Made by a program: the position numbers and the translations under genes. Below, piece after piece: positions 1 through 9,576 of a stretch of 64,000 bases of DNA. Numbering within the stretch: position 1 is the stretch's first letter; the number at the start of each line of letters is the position of its first letter. Origin of the DNA: Bacteroidales bacterium (GTDB taxonomy: Bacteria; Bacteroidota; Bacteroidia; Bacteroidales; UBA932); contig JAFZOK010000013.1 of NCBI GenBank assembly GCA_017550655.1, positions 186,001-250,000 of the forward strand, read 5' to 3'. Below the pieces are notes generated by a model. The model was not told where the DNA came from and did no database searches. It worked only from the letters and a program-made list of their open reading frames with translations.

Positions 1-1803
1 AGCAAGTCCGGCTCCCATCTGATAAGCCTGATCGAGGATGAGGCGGAAGAACTCTACAAGGTATGCCCGCAGGTAGAAGTTCTTATCTGCGGAAAATCCA
101 CAAAGAGCGTCTACACTGCAAGGCGCATAAAGAAAGACCTGGTGCTGACCGTCAGCATTGCCCTGATTATCATCATACTTATAATCGGATATTGCTTCCG
201 GACAAAGGATACGCTGCTGTATATGCTGATGCCTCTTGTCTGGGGAGTTGTGGCAGCCATAGCCGCCGTCTATCTCATCCAGGGGCAGATGTCCTTCATT
301 GCGCTGGGCATCGGGTGCATCGTGATTGGAGTAGCTCTCAGCTACTGCATCCACATAATAACCCACCACAAGTACATTGCATCCGTTGAGCAGGTTATAA
401 CGGACCAGGCAAAGCCGGTGGCTCTGGGATGCATCACAACCGTGGGCTCTCTCCTGGGACTGATTTTCACAAAATCATCTCTCCTCAGCGATTTCGGCCT
501 GATGGCATCGCTGGTAATGGTGGGAACGACTCTGGCCGCCATATTCTTCCTTCCTCAATTCTTCAAGAACTCCACGGGCAAGAAAAACGACAAGGCATTT
601 GAGGCAATCGAGAAGATTACCACCCGCCCGTACCACAAGAGCGGCTGGGTTATAATTCTGGTTGTCGTCCTGTTTGTCCTCAGCGTTATCTTCACTAGAG
701 GAAGGGCCAACTTCGACACGGACCTTTTCCACCTTGCCTACAGCGACCCTAAGCTTGTAACTGCCGAACAGGTCTATGACACTAAACTCGAAAACGGCCT
801 GCAGGTAAAGCACATAGCCGTGCGTTCAAAGGATCTGGACAGCGCCCTGGCCCTTAACCAGGTTCTGGCAAAGGAGTGCCAGGCACTTCAGGACAGGGGC
901 CTGATAGCTTCCTTCAGCTCGGTTTCCAACCTTCTTCTCCCGTCCATTGAACAGGATGAAAGAATCAGCCTTTGGAACGCGTACTTTACATCGCAGAAGA
1001 AAGAGCAGGTCAAGAAAATGACCGCGGCCGCTGCCAATCGCAACGGCTTTGAAGCGGATATGTTCACTCCTTTCTACGAGGCTCTGGACAAGGAATATTC
1101 TCCAGTGGACGTGTTCTCGGGCGGAACCATTCCAAACGAGATAATGGGCAACTTCATCGAGAAGAACGAAGACGGAACCTACCTGGTTCTCACCGCAATA
1201 AAGACCAGAGACAAGGACAGCCTGTGGAGGGCCTCTGAAATACTAGCGGAGGGCGGTCATGACAAGGACAGAGCCCTGGCAAACGGGGTTGTCGTGATAG
1301 ACCCTCTGTTCTACACCACCAATATGCTGGAGATTATGGAAAGCGACTTCAACACCGTGCTGCTGATTTCCTCCATCTTCGTACTCGTAATCCTGCTACT
1401 GGCATTCAGGAACATTGTCCACGCCATCATAGCCTTCCTGCCTATGTTCATGAGCTGGTTCATGGTGCTTGGCTTCATGAAGCTCTTCGGCATAGAGTTC
1501 AACCTGATCAATATGGTCATCTCCACTTTCATCTTCGGAATGGGAGTGGACTACAGCATCTTCGTGATGGACGGCCTTATAAAGGGCAAGGAAAGGGAAG
1601 ATCTTCTCAAATACCACCGCAGCGCCATTTTCTTCTCCGCCGTGATGCTGATCCTGGCGGTAAGCAGCCTGTTGTTTGCCGTTCATCCGGCCATTTCCTC
1701 CATCGGCCTTTCAACCCTGGCGGGAATGATTTCCACAATCGTGATTACCTTCACCCTGCAGCCTTACCTGTTCTACAAGTGGGAGGCCTACAGACATAAA
1801 TGA
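1..1803 (+). CDS. MMPL/RND-family exporter, 5' end outside window
   Basis: The reading frame is open from the first base, so 600 C-terminal residues are visible and the true start lies upstream. A hydrophobic block from about residue 48 to 190 and another from about residue 450 to 600 flank a soluble, presumably periplasmic, domain; this is the half-repeat layout of MMPL/RND transporters. The C-terminal block has an FGMGVDYSIF stretch typical of such pumps. The stop overlaps the next start by four bases (ATGA), so the two genes are translationally coupled. In Bacteroidota, MMPL exporters of this kind sit in aryl-polyene/dialkylresorcinol clusters next to LolA-like carriers and FAD oxidoreductases, as here. 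The substrate, a lipid or polyene, is inferred from context only. Confidence 0.8.
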   Translation, partial: SKSGSHLISLIEDEAEELYKVCPQVEVLICGKSTKSVYTARRIKKDLVLTVSIALIIIILIIGYCFRTKDTLLYMLMPLVWGVVAAIAAVYLIQGQMSFIALGIGCIVIGVALSYCIHIITHHKYIASVEQVITDQAKPVALGCITTVGSLLGLIFTKSSLLSDFGLMASLVMVGTTLAAIFFLPQFFKNSTGKKNDKAFEAIEKITTRPYHKSGWVIILVVVLFVLSVIFTRGRANFDTDLFHLAYSDPKLVTAEQVYDTKLENGLQVKHIAVRSKDLDSALALNQVLAKECQALQDRGLIASFSSVSNLLLPSIEQDERISLWNAYFTSQKKEQVKKMTAAAANRNGFEADMFTPFYEALDKEYSPVDVFSGGTIPNEIMGNFIEKNEDGTYLVLTAIKTRDKDSLWRASEILAEGGHDKDRALANGVVVIDPLFYTTNMLEIMESDFNTVLLISSIFVLVILLLAFRNIVHAIIAFLPMFMSWFMVLGFMKLFGIEFNLINMVISTFIFGMGVDYSIFVMDGLIKGKEREDLLKYHRSAIFFSAVMLILAVSSLLFAVHPAISSIGLSTLAGMISTIVITFTLQPYLFYKWEAYRHK

Positions 1804-3293
1804 AATACGACGCCATCATACTAGGCAGCGGACTGGGAGGTCTGGAATGCGCCTTCATACTCGCAAAATGCGGTATGAACGTGTGCGTAGTGGAAAAGAA
1901 CGCCGCACTGGGAGGATGCCTTCAGAGTTTCCGCAGGGGAAAGGATGAGTTCGATACCGGCTTCCACTATGTGGGAGCGCTTGGAAAAGGCCAGATTCTG
2001 GAAAGGATATTCAGCCACTTCGGCCTTATGGATCTTCCCTGGCATCAGCTGGATACAGAGGGATTCGACCAGGTGCTTTTCCAGGACAGAAGCTATCTGC
2101 TTGAAAACGGCTACGGTCAATTTGCAGATTCTCTCTCGGCGATTTTTCCGGAAAGCCGGGCGGAACTGGAAAGCTATTCCGCCTTCCTGGAGAAGGTCGG
2201 AAAAGGCATCGCAGACCCCATCCTTAAAGGCTCCGGCGGCTTTGACTCCCTCAACACCCTGTTTGAGAAAAGCGCCTACGGTTATCTTTGCCGCAGCATA
2301 AGCAATCCGCTTCTGAGGAACATTCTGAGCGGAGCGTCCCTGAAGCTGGAACTCAGGCCCTCTACCCTTCCGCTTTACACCTTTGCCCAGATCAACAGTT
2401 CCTTCATACAAAGCGCCTGGAGGCTTAAGGGAAGAGGCTCCCTGATTGCCGATACCCTGGCCGACGGCATAAGGAAGATGGGCGGAACAGTGCTGACTGG
2501 CGCCACGGTAACCTCCCTGGAGGAGAAGGACGGACATATCAGCGGAGCCCAAATCCTTCATAACGGCTGCAAGGAAACATTATCCGCAGACCTGTTTGTC
2601 TCTGATCTGAGCCCTCAGCTTACCCTGGACCTCCTCCAGGACAGCCCTAACGTAAGGCCGGTTTTCCGCCGCCGCATCAGCCGCCTGGAGCAGACCTGCG
2701 GCTTCTTTACGGTGAACATTAAGCTCAAGGAAGACAGAATCCCATACCTTAACCGCAACATCTACTGCTACTCTCCGGATCTGGATTCCGTATGGGATGT
2801 AGCCAAAACTCCGGCCGGAAGCCCTCCAAGAGGCATCCTCATAAGCCAGCAGGTTCCTGAAAGCGGAACTGCCGCCACCCAGATGGACATCCTCACCCCT
2901 ATGGACTATTCCGAGGTGGAGCGGTGGAAAGACACCCTGCCAAACCGCCGCGGAGAAGAATACCTTGCCTTCAAGGCAAAGAAAGCCCAAGAGTGCATTC
3001 TTCTTACCCAAAGCATATTCCCGAATCTGAAAGATTCCATCGAGACCTTCTACACCAGCACCCCGCTCACCTACAGAGACTACACCGGAGCCGTAAAAGG
3101 CACCGCCTACGGCATCCGTAAAGACTTCAACAACCTCACACAGACCCTGTTGACTCCCAAAACACCGTTTGCTAACCTGTACTTTACCGGACAGAACCTC
3201 AACCTCCACGGAATACTGGGAGTTTCCCTCACTTCCCTGCTTACCTGCTCGGAAATTTTAGGAAAAGAGCCGGTGGTACCTTTTTTGGAGTAA
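1800..3293 (+). CDS. FAD-dependent oxidoreductase, phytoene desaturase/retinol saturase-like
   Basis: The 497-residue protein opens with a Rossmann dinucleotide fold, GSGLGG at residues 9-14, followed by the acidic residue of VVEKN near 31-35. The length and a C-terminal region ending in a second flavin-contacting segment (FTGQNLNLHGILG) match the CrtI/all-trans-retinol saturase group of flavoproteins, which reduce or desaturate long conjugated chains. It overlaps the upstream exporter gene by four bases and lies just before a LolA-like gene. The likely role is tailoring of a polyene or fatty-acyl pigment, but the substrate cannot be read from sequence. Family assignment is firm; pathway assignment is inferred from neighbours. 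Confidence 0.8.
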   Translation: MKYDAIILGSGLGGLECAFILAKCGMNVCVVEKNAALGGCLQSFRRGKDEFDTGFHYVGALGKGQILERIFSHFGLMDLPWHQLDTEGFDQVLFQDRSYLLENGYGQFADSLSAIFPESRAELESYSAFLEKVGKGIADPILKGSGGFDSLNTLFEKSAYGYLCRSISNPLLRNILSGASLKLELRPSTLPLYTFAQINSSFIQSAWRLKGRGSLIADTLADGIRKMGGTVLTGATVTSLEEKDGHISGAQILHNGCKETLSADLFVSDLSPQLTLDLLQDSPNVRPVFRRRISRLEQTCGFFTVNIKLKEDRIPYLNRNIYCYSPDLDSVWDVAKTPAGSPPRGILISQQVPESGTAATQMDILTPMDYSEVERWKDTLPNRRGEEYLAFKAKKAQECILLTQSIFPNLKDSIETFYTSTPLTYRDYTGAVKGTAYGIRKDFNNLTQTLLTPKTPFANLYFTGQNLNLHGILGVSLTSLLTCSEILGKEPVVPFLE

Positions 3294-3305
3294 ATTTGTA
3301 CCGTT

Positions 3306-3944
3306 ATGAGAAAAATTTTCATCGCGATACTTTCCCTGTGCGTTCTGACGAGCGCCGCAGGCTTGTCGCAGAGCAAGGAAAAAGTTCTGGCAGACATCCA
3401 GAAAAAGAACGAGACATACAAGACCATTACCTCCACCTGCACCCAGGTAAAGACAATGAAGGGAATGAAGAAGAATGTGGAGAGCAAGGGAAAGATGTAC
3501 TTCATCCGTTCCTCAGAGAAACTTTCCATGCAGCTTACTCACGACAGGGTAAAGCACAAGGACAAGGAAAGCCAGCTGATCATAAATGGAGACAAGGTAA
3601 CGATGGTAAGCGGCGGAACCCGCAACGTCTTCAACACCAAGACGGACCACAATATGAACATCCTGAGGGGAACCCTGGTCAGCTGCATCAAGGGAGAACT
3701 GGCAAAGGCCGCCCAGCTCAACAAGTCGGACATCAAGATGACCACGACAGACAAGTACTATGTCTTTGAGATGAACGTGGCCAAGCACGCCAAGGGAAGA
3801 TGGAACCACCTATCCGCATCCTACAGCAAGAAAGACCTAAGCCTCTGCATCTTCACCCTCACGGAGAAAAACGGCAACACCACCACCTGGAACACTCTGG
3901 ACAAGGAATTTAACGGCATTATACTGGACGACCTCTTCTATTAG
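3306..3944 (+). CDS. LolA-like periplasmic lipid/lipoprotein carrier
   Basis: This 212-residue protein has a cleavable-looking signal peptide (about residues 1-21, ending near SAAGLSQ) and the profile of LolA-related outer-membrane lipoprotein carriers: a small beta-rich domain with a TYKTITSTCTQVK segment and a C-terminal LDKEFNGI region. It sits between the FAD oxidoreductase and a DUF5686 gene. A diverged LolA-like protein is a usual member of Bacteroidota aryl-polyene/resorcinol clusters, where it is thought to ferry the lipid product across the periplasm. A TAAATTTG box at 3291-3298 ends only seven bases before the ATG, so an internal promoter giving an almost leaderless transcript is possible. 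Confidence 0.75.
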   Translation: MRKIFIAILSLCVLTSAAGLSQSKEKVLADIQKKNETYKTITSTCTQVKTMKGMKKNVESKGKMYFIRSSEKLSMQLTHDRVKHKDKESQLIINGDKVTMVSGGTRNVFNTKTDHNMNILRGTLVSCIKGELAKAAQLNKSDIKMTTTDKYYVFEMNVAKHAKGRWNHLSASYSKKDLSLCIFTLTEKNGNTTTWNTLDKEFNGIILDDLFY

Positions 3945-3952
3945 ACTCAGCG

Positions 3953-6571
3953 ATGAAGTTTTTGGGCAAACGGGGAATCTTTAAACTTCTGCCGGCATTT
4001 TTGCTGGCGGCATCTCTCCTTTTGCCGTCCGTCTCCGATGCCCAGAGCACAAGAATAAAGGGACGTGTCACCGATGCCGATACCGGAGAAGGCCTTCCTT
4101 TCGCCAACGTCTATTTCAAGGGCACAACCATCGGCGTTTCCACAGACCTTGACGGCTACTACACCCTGGAAACCAGAGACCAGACCGTGGACTTGCTCAG
4201 GTTCGAGATGCTGAGCTACATCCCCGTGGAGAAGCAGGTCAAGAAAGGTGCCTTCAACCAGCTGGACATCGCCTTGAAGATCGAGGAGAACCTCCTCAGC
4301 CAGATTGTGGTAAAGCCAGACTACCGCTACATCCGCTGGATTCTCTCCAACATAGAAAGGGCCAAGAAAATCAACAATCCGGAAGAAAGAGACCGCTACG
4401 AGTGCCGCCTCTACACCAAGATGGAACTTGACCTTGTCAATGCGGACACCCAGATAAAGAACAAGCTTCTGAGGAAAAACTTCGGTTTCGTGTTCAACTA
4501 TATGGACACCTCCGTAATCAGCGGAAAGCCATATCTTCCAATTATGATATCGGAGAACAACTCTAAGTTCTATAAGCAGAAAAATCCGGAACAGACCAAG
4601 GAAATCATAGAGGCTACCCGCATATCGGGAGTAAAGGACGAGGCCACATTCGCCCAGTTTACCGGAAATATGCACATCCGCACCAACTTCTACGACGACT
4701 TCATCAACCTGTTCGACATACAGATTCCGTCTCCGGTTAAAGGCCCGAACGTTTACTATGACTACTTCCTGATAGACAGCCTCAACATAGACGGAAGAAA
4801 AACCTATCACATCCGTTTCCATCCGGCCAAACTGGTGTCTTCCCCTACCTTCGACGGGGAAATGAGGATAGACGCCCAGGATTGGGCCGTAAGGGAAATC
4901 CACGTAAAGCTCAAGAAAGGCAGCAACGTCAACTGGATTAGGGACCTGGTTCTTGACTCCGAGTACCAGTTGGTTGGGGGACGGGGCTCCTACCAGGGAA
5001 AAGATTCTCTCTGGTTCTTCAAGCAGGACAAGATGTACGCGGACTTTTCGGTGACAATGAGAGACTCCTCCAAACTGATGTCCTTCCTCGGAAGGAGACA
5101 GTGCGACTATCTCGACCCGAGATTCGACCGCCAGATGCCGGACAGCGTTGCCAAGCTTATGAGCAATGTCGTGACGGGCAAGAACCCTTTAATCGACGAC
5201 GAGGCCTATTGGGAGCAGAGCCGCCCGTATGCCCTCAGCCAAAAGGAAAGCAATATCTACAAGATGGTGGATTCCATCAAGAACGTTCCTCTCTACCACA
5301 ACATCTACACCATTGTAAACACCTTTGTAAACGGGTATTACGACTTCGACTACTTTGGAGTGGGCCCGTACTTCAAACTGTTCAGCTTCAACAACATAGA
5401 AGGCGCCAGATTCCAGTTCGGAGGAAGGACCACTGAAGATTTCAGCAAGAAGATAAGGCTCTCCGGCCACGTTGCCTACGGCACCAAGGACAAGGATTTC
5501 AAGGGAAAGATTATGGCTGAATACATGTTCAGCAACATGCCTACCCGCAAGCTGATTGTCAGCGCCAGCAGGGATATGGTTCAGATGGGAAGAGGAGCCG
5601 GAGCGCTTACGGAGGGCAACATCATGTCCTCCCTCCTCAACAAGGGTAACAGCGAGCGTATCAGCCCGGTAAACGAATATACCCTCGGCTATGTCCACGA
5701 GTGGAACGAGGGCTTCAACAACAGCATTTCCATAGAAGGACGCAGGGTTTATTCCAACAAATATGTGCCGATGTTCACCCCGGACAGCATCCACGTAACC
5801 AGCGTTTCATCCAACCAGCTGCATTACACGGCCCGCTTTTCCTGGGACGAGACCGTAACCCGCGGAACGTTCGACAAGATCTACGTTCTGACTCATTACC
5901 CTATTGTAACCATAGACCTGATTGGTGCCGCCAAGGGAATGAGCCACAACGACTTCGGATTCTTCCGGGCTGAGGCCGCTGTTGATTACACCCTTCCGCT
6001 TCCGCCTTTTGGAACTTCCAAATTCCAGCTTGCCGGAGGAAAGATCGTGGGCAAGGTTCCATATCCGTTCCTCAAGCTCCACGAGGGTAACGGAACATAC
6101 TTCCTGGACAAGAGTTCCTTTGCCTGCATGGATTTCTACGAGTTTGCCTCGGACACCTGGGCCACACTCTTCTACGAGCATAACTTCAGGGGCTTCTTCC
6201 TCGGCAAGATCCCTCTGATGAAGAGATTGCAGTGGAGAGAGGTCTTCACCCTCAAGGCCGGTTACGGAACCCTATCCAAAGTCAACAACGGCATAACTGA
6301 CGGAAAAATCGGCAACCCTTCAAGCACCATTATGGGAACCGGTCCCGGAGCGAAATACGAGGGAATGGAAGCAAGGCTTCTCTTCCCGGAAGGCATGAGC
6401 AGCCTAAGAAAGCCTTACGTGGAAATGGGAGTTGGCGTAACCAACATCTTCCGCGTCTTCCGCGTGGACTGCTTCTGGAGAATGACTCACCGCTTCAAGA
6501 TCGAGGATGGCGTCAAGGTCAAGAAAAACCACCGTGCCGCCATCAACTTCGGCTTTGAATGGGCATTTTAG
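3953..6571 (+). CDS. DUF5686 outer-membrane protein with carboxypeptidase-regulatory-like domain
   Basis: The 872-residue protein has a signal peptide (residues 1-30, ending near SDAQ), then a CarboxypepD_reg-like beta-sandwich (about 33-115: RIKGRVTDADTGEGLPFANV), then a long beta-rich DUF5686 region. It ends in phenylalanine (GFEWAF), as outer-membrane beta-barrels usually do. Such proteins are widespread in Bacteroidota surface systems; their biochemical role is not established. The start codon at 3953 overlaps a CTCAGCGAT nonamer (3946-3954), eight bases after the LolA-like stop, so co-transcription is likely. In context it may help place the cluster's lipid product in the outer membrane, which is inference. 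Confidence 0.8.
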   Translation: MKFLGKRGIFKLLPAFLLAASLLLPSVSDAQSTRIKGRVTDADTGEGLPFANVYFKGTTIGVSTDLDGYYTLETRDQTVDLLRFEMLSYIPVEKQVKKGAFNQLDIALKIEENLLSQIVVKPDYRYIRWILSNIERAKKINNPEERDRYECRLYTKMELDLVNADTQIKNKLLRKNFGFVFNYMDTSVISGKPYLPIMISENNSKFYKQKNPEQTKEIIEATRISGVKDEATFAQFTGNMHIRTNFYDDFINLFDIQIPSPVKGPNVYYDYFLIDSLNIDGRKTYHIRFHPAKLVSSPTFDGEMRIDAQDWAVREIHVKLKKGSNVNWIRDLVLDSEYQLVGGRGSYQGKDSLWFFKQDKMYADFSVTMRDSSKLMSFLGRRQCDYLDPRFDRQMPDSVAKLMSNVVTGKNPLIDDEAYWEQSRPYALSQKESNIYKMVDSIKNVPLYHNIYTIVNTFVNGYYDFDYFGVGPYFKLFSFNNIEGARFQFGGRTTEDFSKKIRLSGHVAYGTKDKDFKGKIMAEYMFSNMPTRKLIVSASRDMVQMGRGAGALTEGNIMSSLLNKGNSERISPVNEYTLGYVHEWNEGFNNSISIEGRRVYSNKYVPMFTPDSIHVTSVSSNQLHYTARFSWDETVTRGTFDKIYVLTHYPIVTIDLIGAAKGMSHNDFGFFRAEAAVDYTLPLPPFGTSKFQLAGGKIVGKVPYPFLKLHEGNGTYFLDKSSFACMDFYEFASDTWATLFYEHNFRGFFLGKIPLMKRLQWREVFTLKAGYGTLSKVNNGITDGKIGNPSSTIMGTGPGAKYEGMEARLLFPEGMSSLRKPYVEMGVGVTNIFRVFRVDCFWRMTHRFKIEDGVKVKKNHRAAINFGFEWAF

Positions 6572-6587
6572 TATATATTTGCATATT

Positions 6588-7154
6588 ATGAAAAGGTTAT
6601 TTTTCATGCTGTTGCTCAACGCAATCATATTGGGCTCAGCACAAGCACAAAACCTGCCCGCCGGAATGCGGGTTGAGGTGGCCGAGGACGAAACCGACCA
6701 TGGCGAATACAGCATTTTTGAATATAAGGACAGCGACGATGCCGAATCTTTCGCCTACTATCTCAGCCTGGGGCGCGTCACCGACTTCCTCGGTGCTGAC
6801 GAGATCCTTGGCATGGAGGTGAAGAACATCCACGAGGTCACCATCCGCCTTGGCTCCACCACAGAAGAAGCCCTGGCCACCATCGGCACTATCCTGGACC
6901 TCTTCGACAAGGACGTGCATACCACTGCAGAGTTTCAGGGCCGTGCCGCAACAAGCGGCTTCAAACTCGGAGAACCCGTCACTGCCACCTGCACGGTAGT
7001 AAAGAAGACTCTTGGAGGCAAGCGCCTGCAGTTTCTCTTCCCGGAGGGCGGCCGCCAGGCTCGGGCCTATCTCTCCAAGTCGACCCTCAAGAACCTCCGC
7101 GCAAATTTCAAGTTAGATATTAAGCTTCATCCTAAACAACATCGCAAGAAATGA
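6588..7154 (+). CDS. Secreted protein of unknown function
   Basis: A 188-residue product with a clear signal peptide (MKRLFFMLLLNAI to SAQAQ). The frame extends upstream to 6507, but that ATG lies inside the previous gene. The start at 6588 is preferred because a signal peptide begins there and a TATATTTG box lies at 6574-6581, just upstream. I do not recognise the family. The mature part is acidic at first (VAEDETDHGEYSIFEYKD) and lysine-rich at the end. The stop overlaps the start of a 41-residue peptide gene by four bases, which ties it to the peptide and lipoprotein genes that follow. Confidence 0.7.
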   Translation: MKRLFFMLLLNAIILGSAQAQNLPAGMRVEVAEDETDHGEYSIFEYKDSDDAESFAYYLSLGRVTDFLGADEILGMEVKNIHEVTIRLGSTTEEALATIGTILDLFDKDVHTTAEFQGRAATSGFKLGEPVTATCTVVKKTLGGKRLQFLFPEGGRQARAYLSKSTLKNLRANFKLDIKLHPKQHRKK

Positions 7155-7276
7155 GAACAAAAGAGATTTATTCGGCTCCAAAAGCAAAAGTGTATCTAAT
7201 CCAGACATCAGGAGCATTGCTGATTGACGGCAGCAAGGAGGATTATGGAGATGCGATAACGGATGAATGGGCTTAA
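7151..7276 (+). CDS. 41-residue peptide upstream of a fimbrillin-like lipoprotein
   Basis: A short gene that begins MRTKEIYSAPKAKVY and has an acidic end (…ITDEWA). It overlaps the preceding stop (ATGA) and ends 25 bases before the lipoprotein gene at 7302. Two other short genes in the window (36094-36237 and 59862-60011) share its start (M-x-T, then Tyr, Pro, a basic residue and Val about residues 7-16), a V/I-Q segment near residue 17-20, an acidic C-terminus and the same place just ahead of a fimbrillin-like lipoprotein. That repetition is the main support for it being coding. No signal peptide or membrane segment is visible. Function unknown. Confidence 0.65.
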   Translation: MRTKEIYSAPKAKVYLIQTSGALLIDGSKEDYGDAITDEWA

Positions 7277-7301
7277 TCACCACTAAATCAGGAATTGTAT
7301 T

Positions 7302-9557
7302 ATGAAAAATGTGGTTAATTGCTGTTTGCTGGCGCTTGCCGCTCTCTTGTTTGCAATCGGATGCAGCAAGAATGACAGTATATTGCCGGATGATGCCGCA
7401 CCTAAATACCGCCTGACCGTAAAGGCAGACAAGGGCACTGATGACCCATCCTCAAAGGCTCTTGCCATTGAAGACAGAAACGGAAAGCACTATTTGGCTT
7501 CCTCTTGGGAAACCACCGATAATATCTATGTTCATTTAAACACTACCGGAAGCTCGATAGGAACACTTCATCCTAGATCTGAAGGCGCTAATGCCGATCT
7601 TGACGGTGAGATTTCCGGATCGCTTCATACAGGAGATTATCTCTGTTTTTCTTATCCAATATCTTCATTTAACTGGGATTACACAGGCCAGGACGGAAAG
7701 TTGGAGACCATTGCTCAGCGATACGATTACGCCTATGCTGATGCTTACATCAAATCTGTGGACGGTTCAACGATAACAATAGATCCGCTAACATTCTCGG
7801 CACAGCAGGCAATAGTAAAATTCACTCTTGTTGATGCAGCCGGCAACCCCGTATATCCAACAAAATTGACCTTAACGGCGAAAGACTCTCAAAACCATGA
7901 CATTTTGATTCGGTCTAATTCTAATACGGGAAACCTTGAGATAAACATAGACCAGACCACGCCGCACAATGAGATATATGCCGCCCTCAACTTTATGGGA
8001 ACCTCAACTGCCGCCTCTTTCAAACTTGTGGCATCTGTCGGTGAGCAAATATCTTATGTATACGAGAGAAATACAGAAACGACCTTCCAAGCCGGAAAGT
8101 ACTATGAGATAAAAGTCAAGCTCAGCAACATGACCGTAAACCCGTCCATCGGTATTGATGATGTAGTATTCAACTTCAATTTTACTGTGAACGGCTCACA
8201 GTGGACTAAAGAAGGACCGGTTTTCGTATTCTTTGACGGAGTTACAACCGGATATTATGCAATAATACACGATGCGGATGGATGGCACGACGGATCTTTC
8301 GTTGACCTTGGCGGAACTCAGGCATCTGATATTCTGGAAAGCGGCAAGGTTACTGCCGTATACCTTGACTGGGGAGAACAATTGGATTCTAATCCAGTGT
8401 CGTTCTCCAATGGGAAATGGAATTTCCTTAAAGGAGGCAGCCAGACTGAGGGCTGGAAGTATTTGAGTGCAGACAAAGTTCCTTTCTCGGTTGCTGGAGT
8501 TACCGTAAGTGGAACACAGAAGATAGAACTGAATTCCTCCATTTCACTCTCGGAACCGTCATACAATGCCATTGCAGTCGACCCCGGAATTACAGGAACA
8601 TACTTCACCAAGTTTGCCTGCAACAATCTGATTCCTGCAGGATTGGCTTTCATTTCCTCAGACGGGACGGTAAACGACGTTGAAGAAAGTGCCGGACAGT
8701 GGATTAACGTGATTTCACATTATGCATGCGCAAAGTTGGTGGATTCACCTGATAATGTGTATTATTACGCTCTTCATGCAAACTCTCCGTCAGTAGACAA
8801 TCCTGATTCATATTATCACTTGTTCGACATTGGAAACGCGCGCCTTAACCTGAAAGGGACTACTTACCCTCACGCCGAAATTTCCGATGATGGCGATGAT
8901 TGGGTTCAGGTGGGCAAGGGCATTTTTGTTACTATACGTGGTACAACCTGGTGGTCTACAAATCTTTCTGACGACAGGCACAGTCCGCTTCCACATCCTT
9001 GGACAACGGCAGAACTGGTGTGGACTCCGGTAAACCAATGGGATAATGAGCGTGTATCCAAGAGTTTAAGCGAGGCAACATTTGACTACAACTCCCAATT
9101 GCCAGAGCCTTTTAACTGGTACAATTCAAACTACTATTTCAATCGTTTAGTCAGTATTTTGGGCATAAAAGGTTGGATAGTGGCAGACGCGGATAATCTT
9201 TCAAAATTCATTTTCCTGCCGTTTGCCAACCACAGCGATTTTTACTTTTATTCCCTTATGTATCCTGACGAGACAGAATTGCGCTATAACTACAACTGGC
9301 ATTATTGGGCAAAAGGTTGTCATCCTTATCTTCTCTATCACCGTAAGGATGTTCTTGGATATGATGACCGGCATTGGGGTTATCACTTTGCTTCAACCCT
9401 TCATTTTCCGTCATATAACGACTCCTTCTATCCATATTATGACGGTACGGATATCAATTTCTTTTCCGGCAGATGCGGTGTTCCGGATTATGCTATGTTA
9501 ACCAACTATGATATCCAACCGCTGTACTTCCCGGCCCGCCCAGTAAAGAAGAATTAA
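7302..9557 (+). CDS. Fimbrillin-family surface lipoprotein
   Basis: The 751-residue protein has a lipoprotein signal (hydrophobic residues 8-20, lipobox AIGC with Cys about 21). An N-terminal fimbrillin-like region follows: a Thr/Ser-rich start, KALAIED, a GDYLCFSYP segment, then SAQQAIVKFTL near residue 165 and AGKYYEIKVKL near 265. The same order of motifs is seen in the lipoproteins at 34462-36075 and 60028-62316. The C-terminal 450 residues are rich in Tyr, Trp and Asn and match nothing I recognise. It probably sits on the outer membrane as a fimbria-related or adhesin-like protein. It follows the 41-residue peptide by 25 bases, so the two are probably one transcript. Confidence 0.75.
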   Translation: MKNVVNCCLLALAALLFAIGCSKNDSILPDDAAPKYRLTVKADKGTDDPSSKALAIEDRNGKHYLASSWETTDNIYVHLNTTGSSIGTLHPRSEGANADLDGEISGSLHTGDYLCFSYPISSFNWDYTGQDGKLETIAQRYDYAYADAYIKSVDGSTITIDPLTFSAQQAIVKFTLVDAAGNPVYPTKLTLTAKDSQNHDILIRSNSNTGNLEINIDQTTPHNEIYAALNFMGTSTAASFKLVASVGEQISYVYERNTETTFQAGKYYEIKVKLSNMTVNPSIGIDDVVFNFNFTVNGSQWTKEGPVFVFFDGVTTGYYAIIHDADGWHDGSFVDLGGTQASDILESGKVTAVYLDWGEQLDSNPVSFSNGKWNFLKGGSQTEGWKYLSADKVPFSVAGVTVSGTQKIELNSSISLSEPSYNAIAVDPGITGTYFTKFACNNLIPAGLAFISSDGTVNDVEESAGQWINVISHYACAKLVDSPDNVYYYALHANSPSVDNPDSYYHLFDIGNARLNLKGTTYPHAEISDDGDDWVQVGKGIFVTIRGTTWWSTNLSDDRHSPLPHPWTTAELVWTPVNQWDNERVSKSLSEATFDYNSQLPEPFNWYNSNYYFNRLVSILGIKGWIVADADNLSKFIFLPFANHSDFYFYSLMYPDETELRYNYNWHYWAKGCHPYLLYHRKDVLGYDDRHWGYHFASTLHFPSYNDSFYPYYDGTDINFFSGRCGVPDYAMLTNYDIQPLYFPARPVKKN

Positions 9558-9576
9558 TGGTCTAAACAAACACGAT

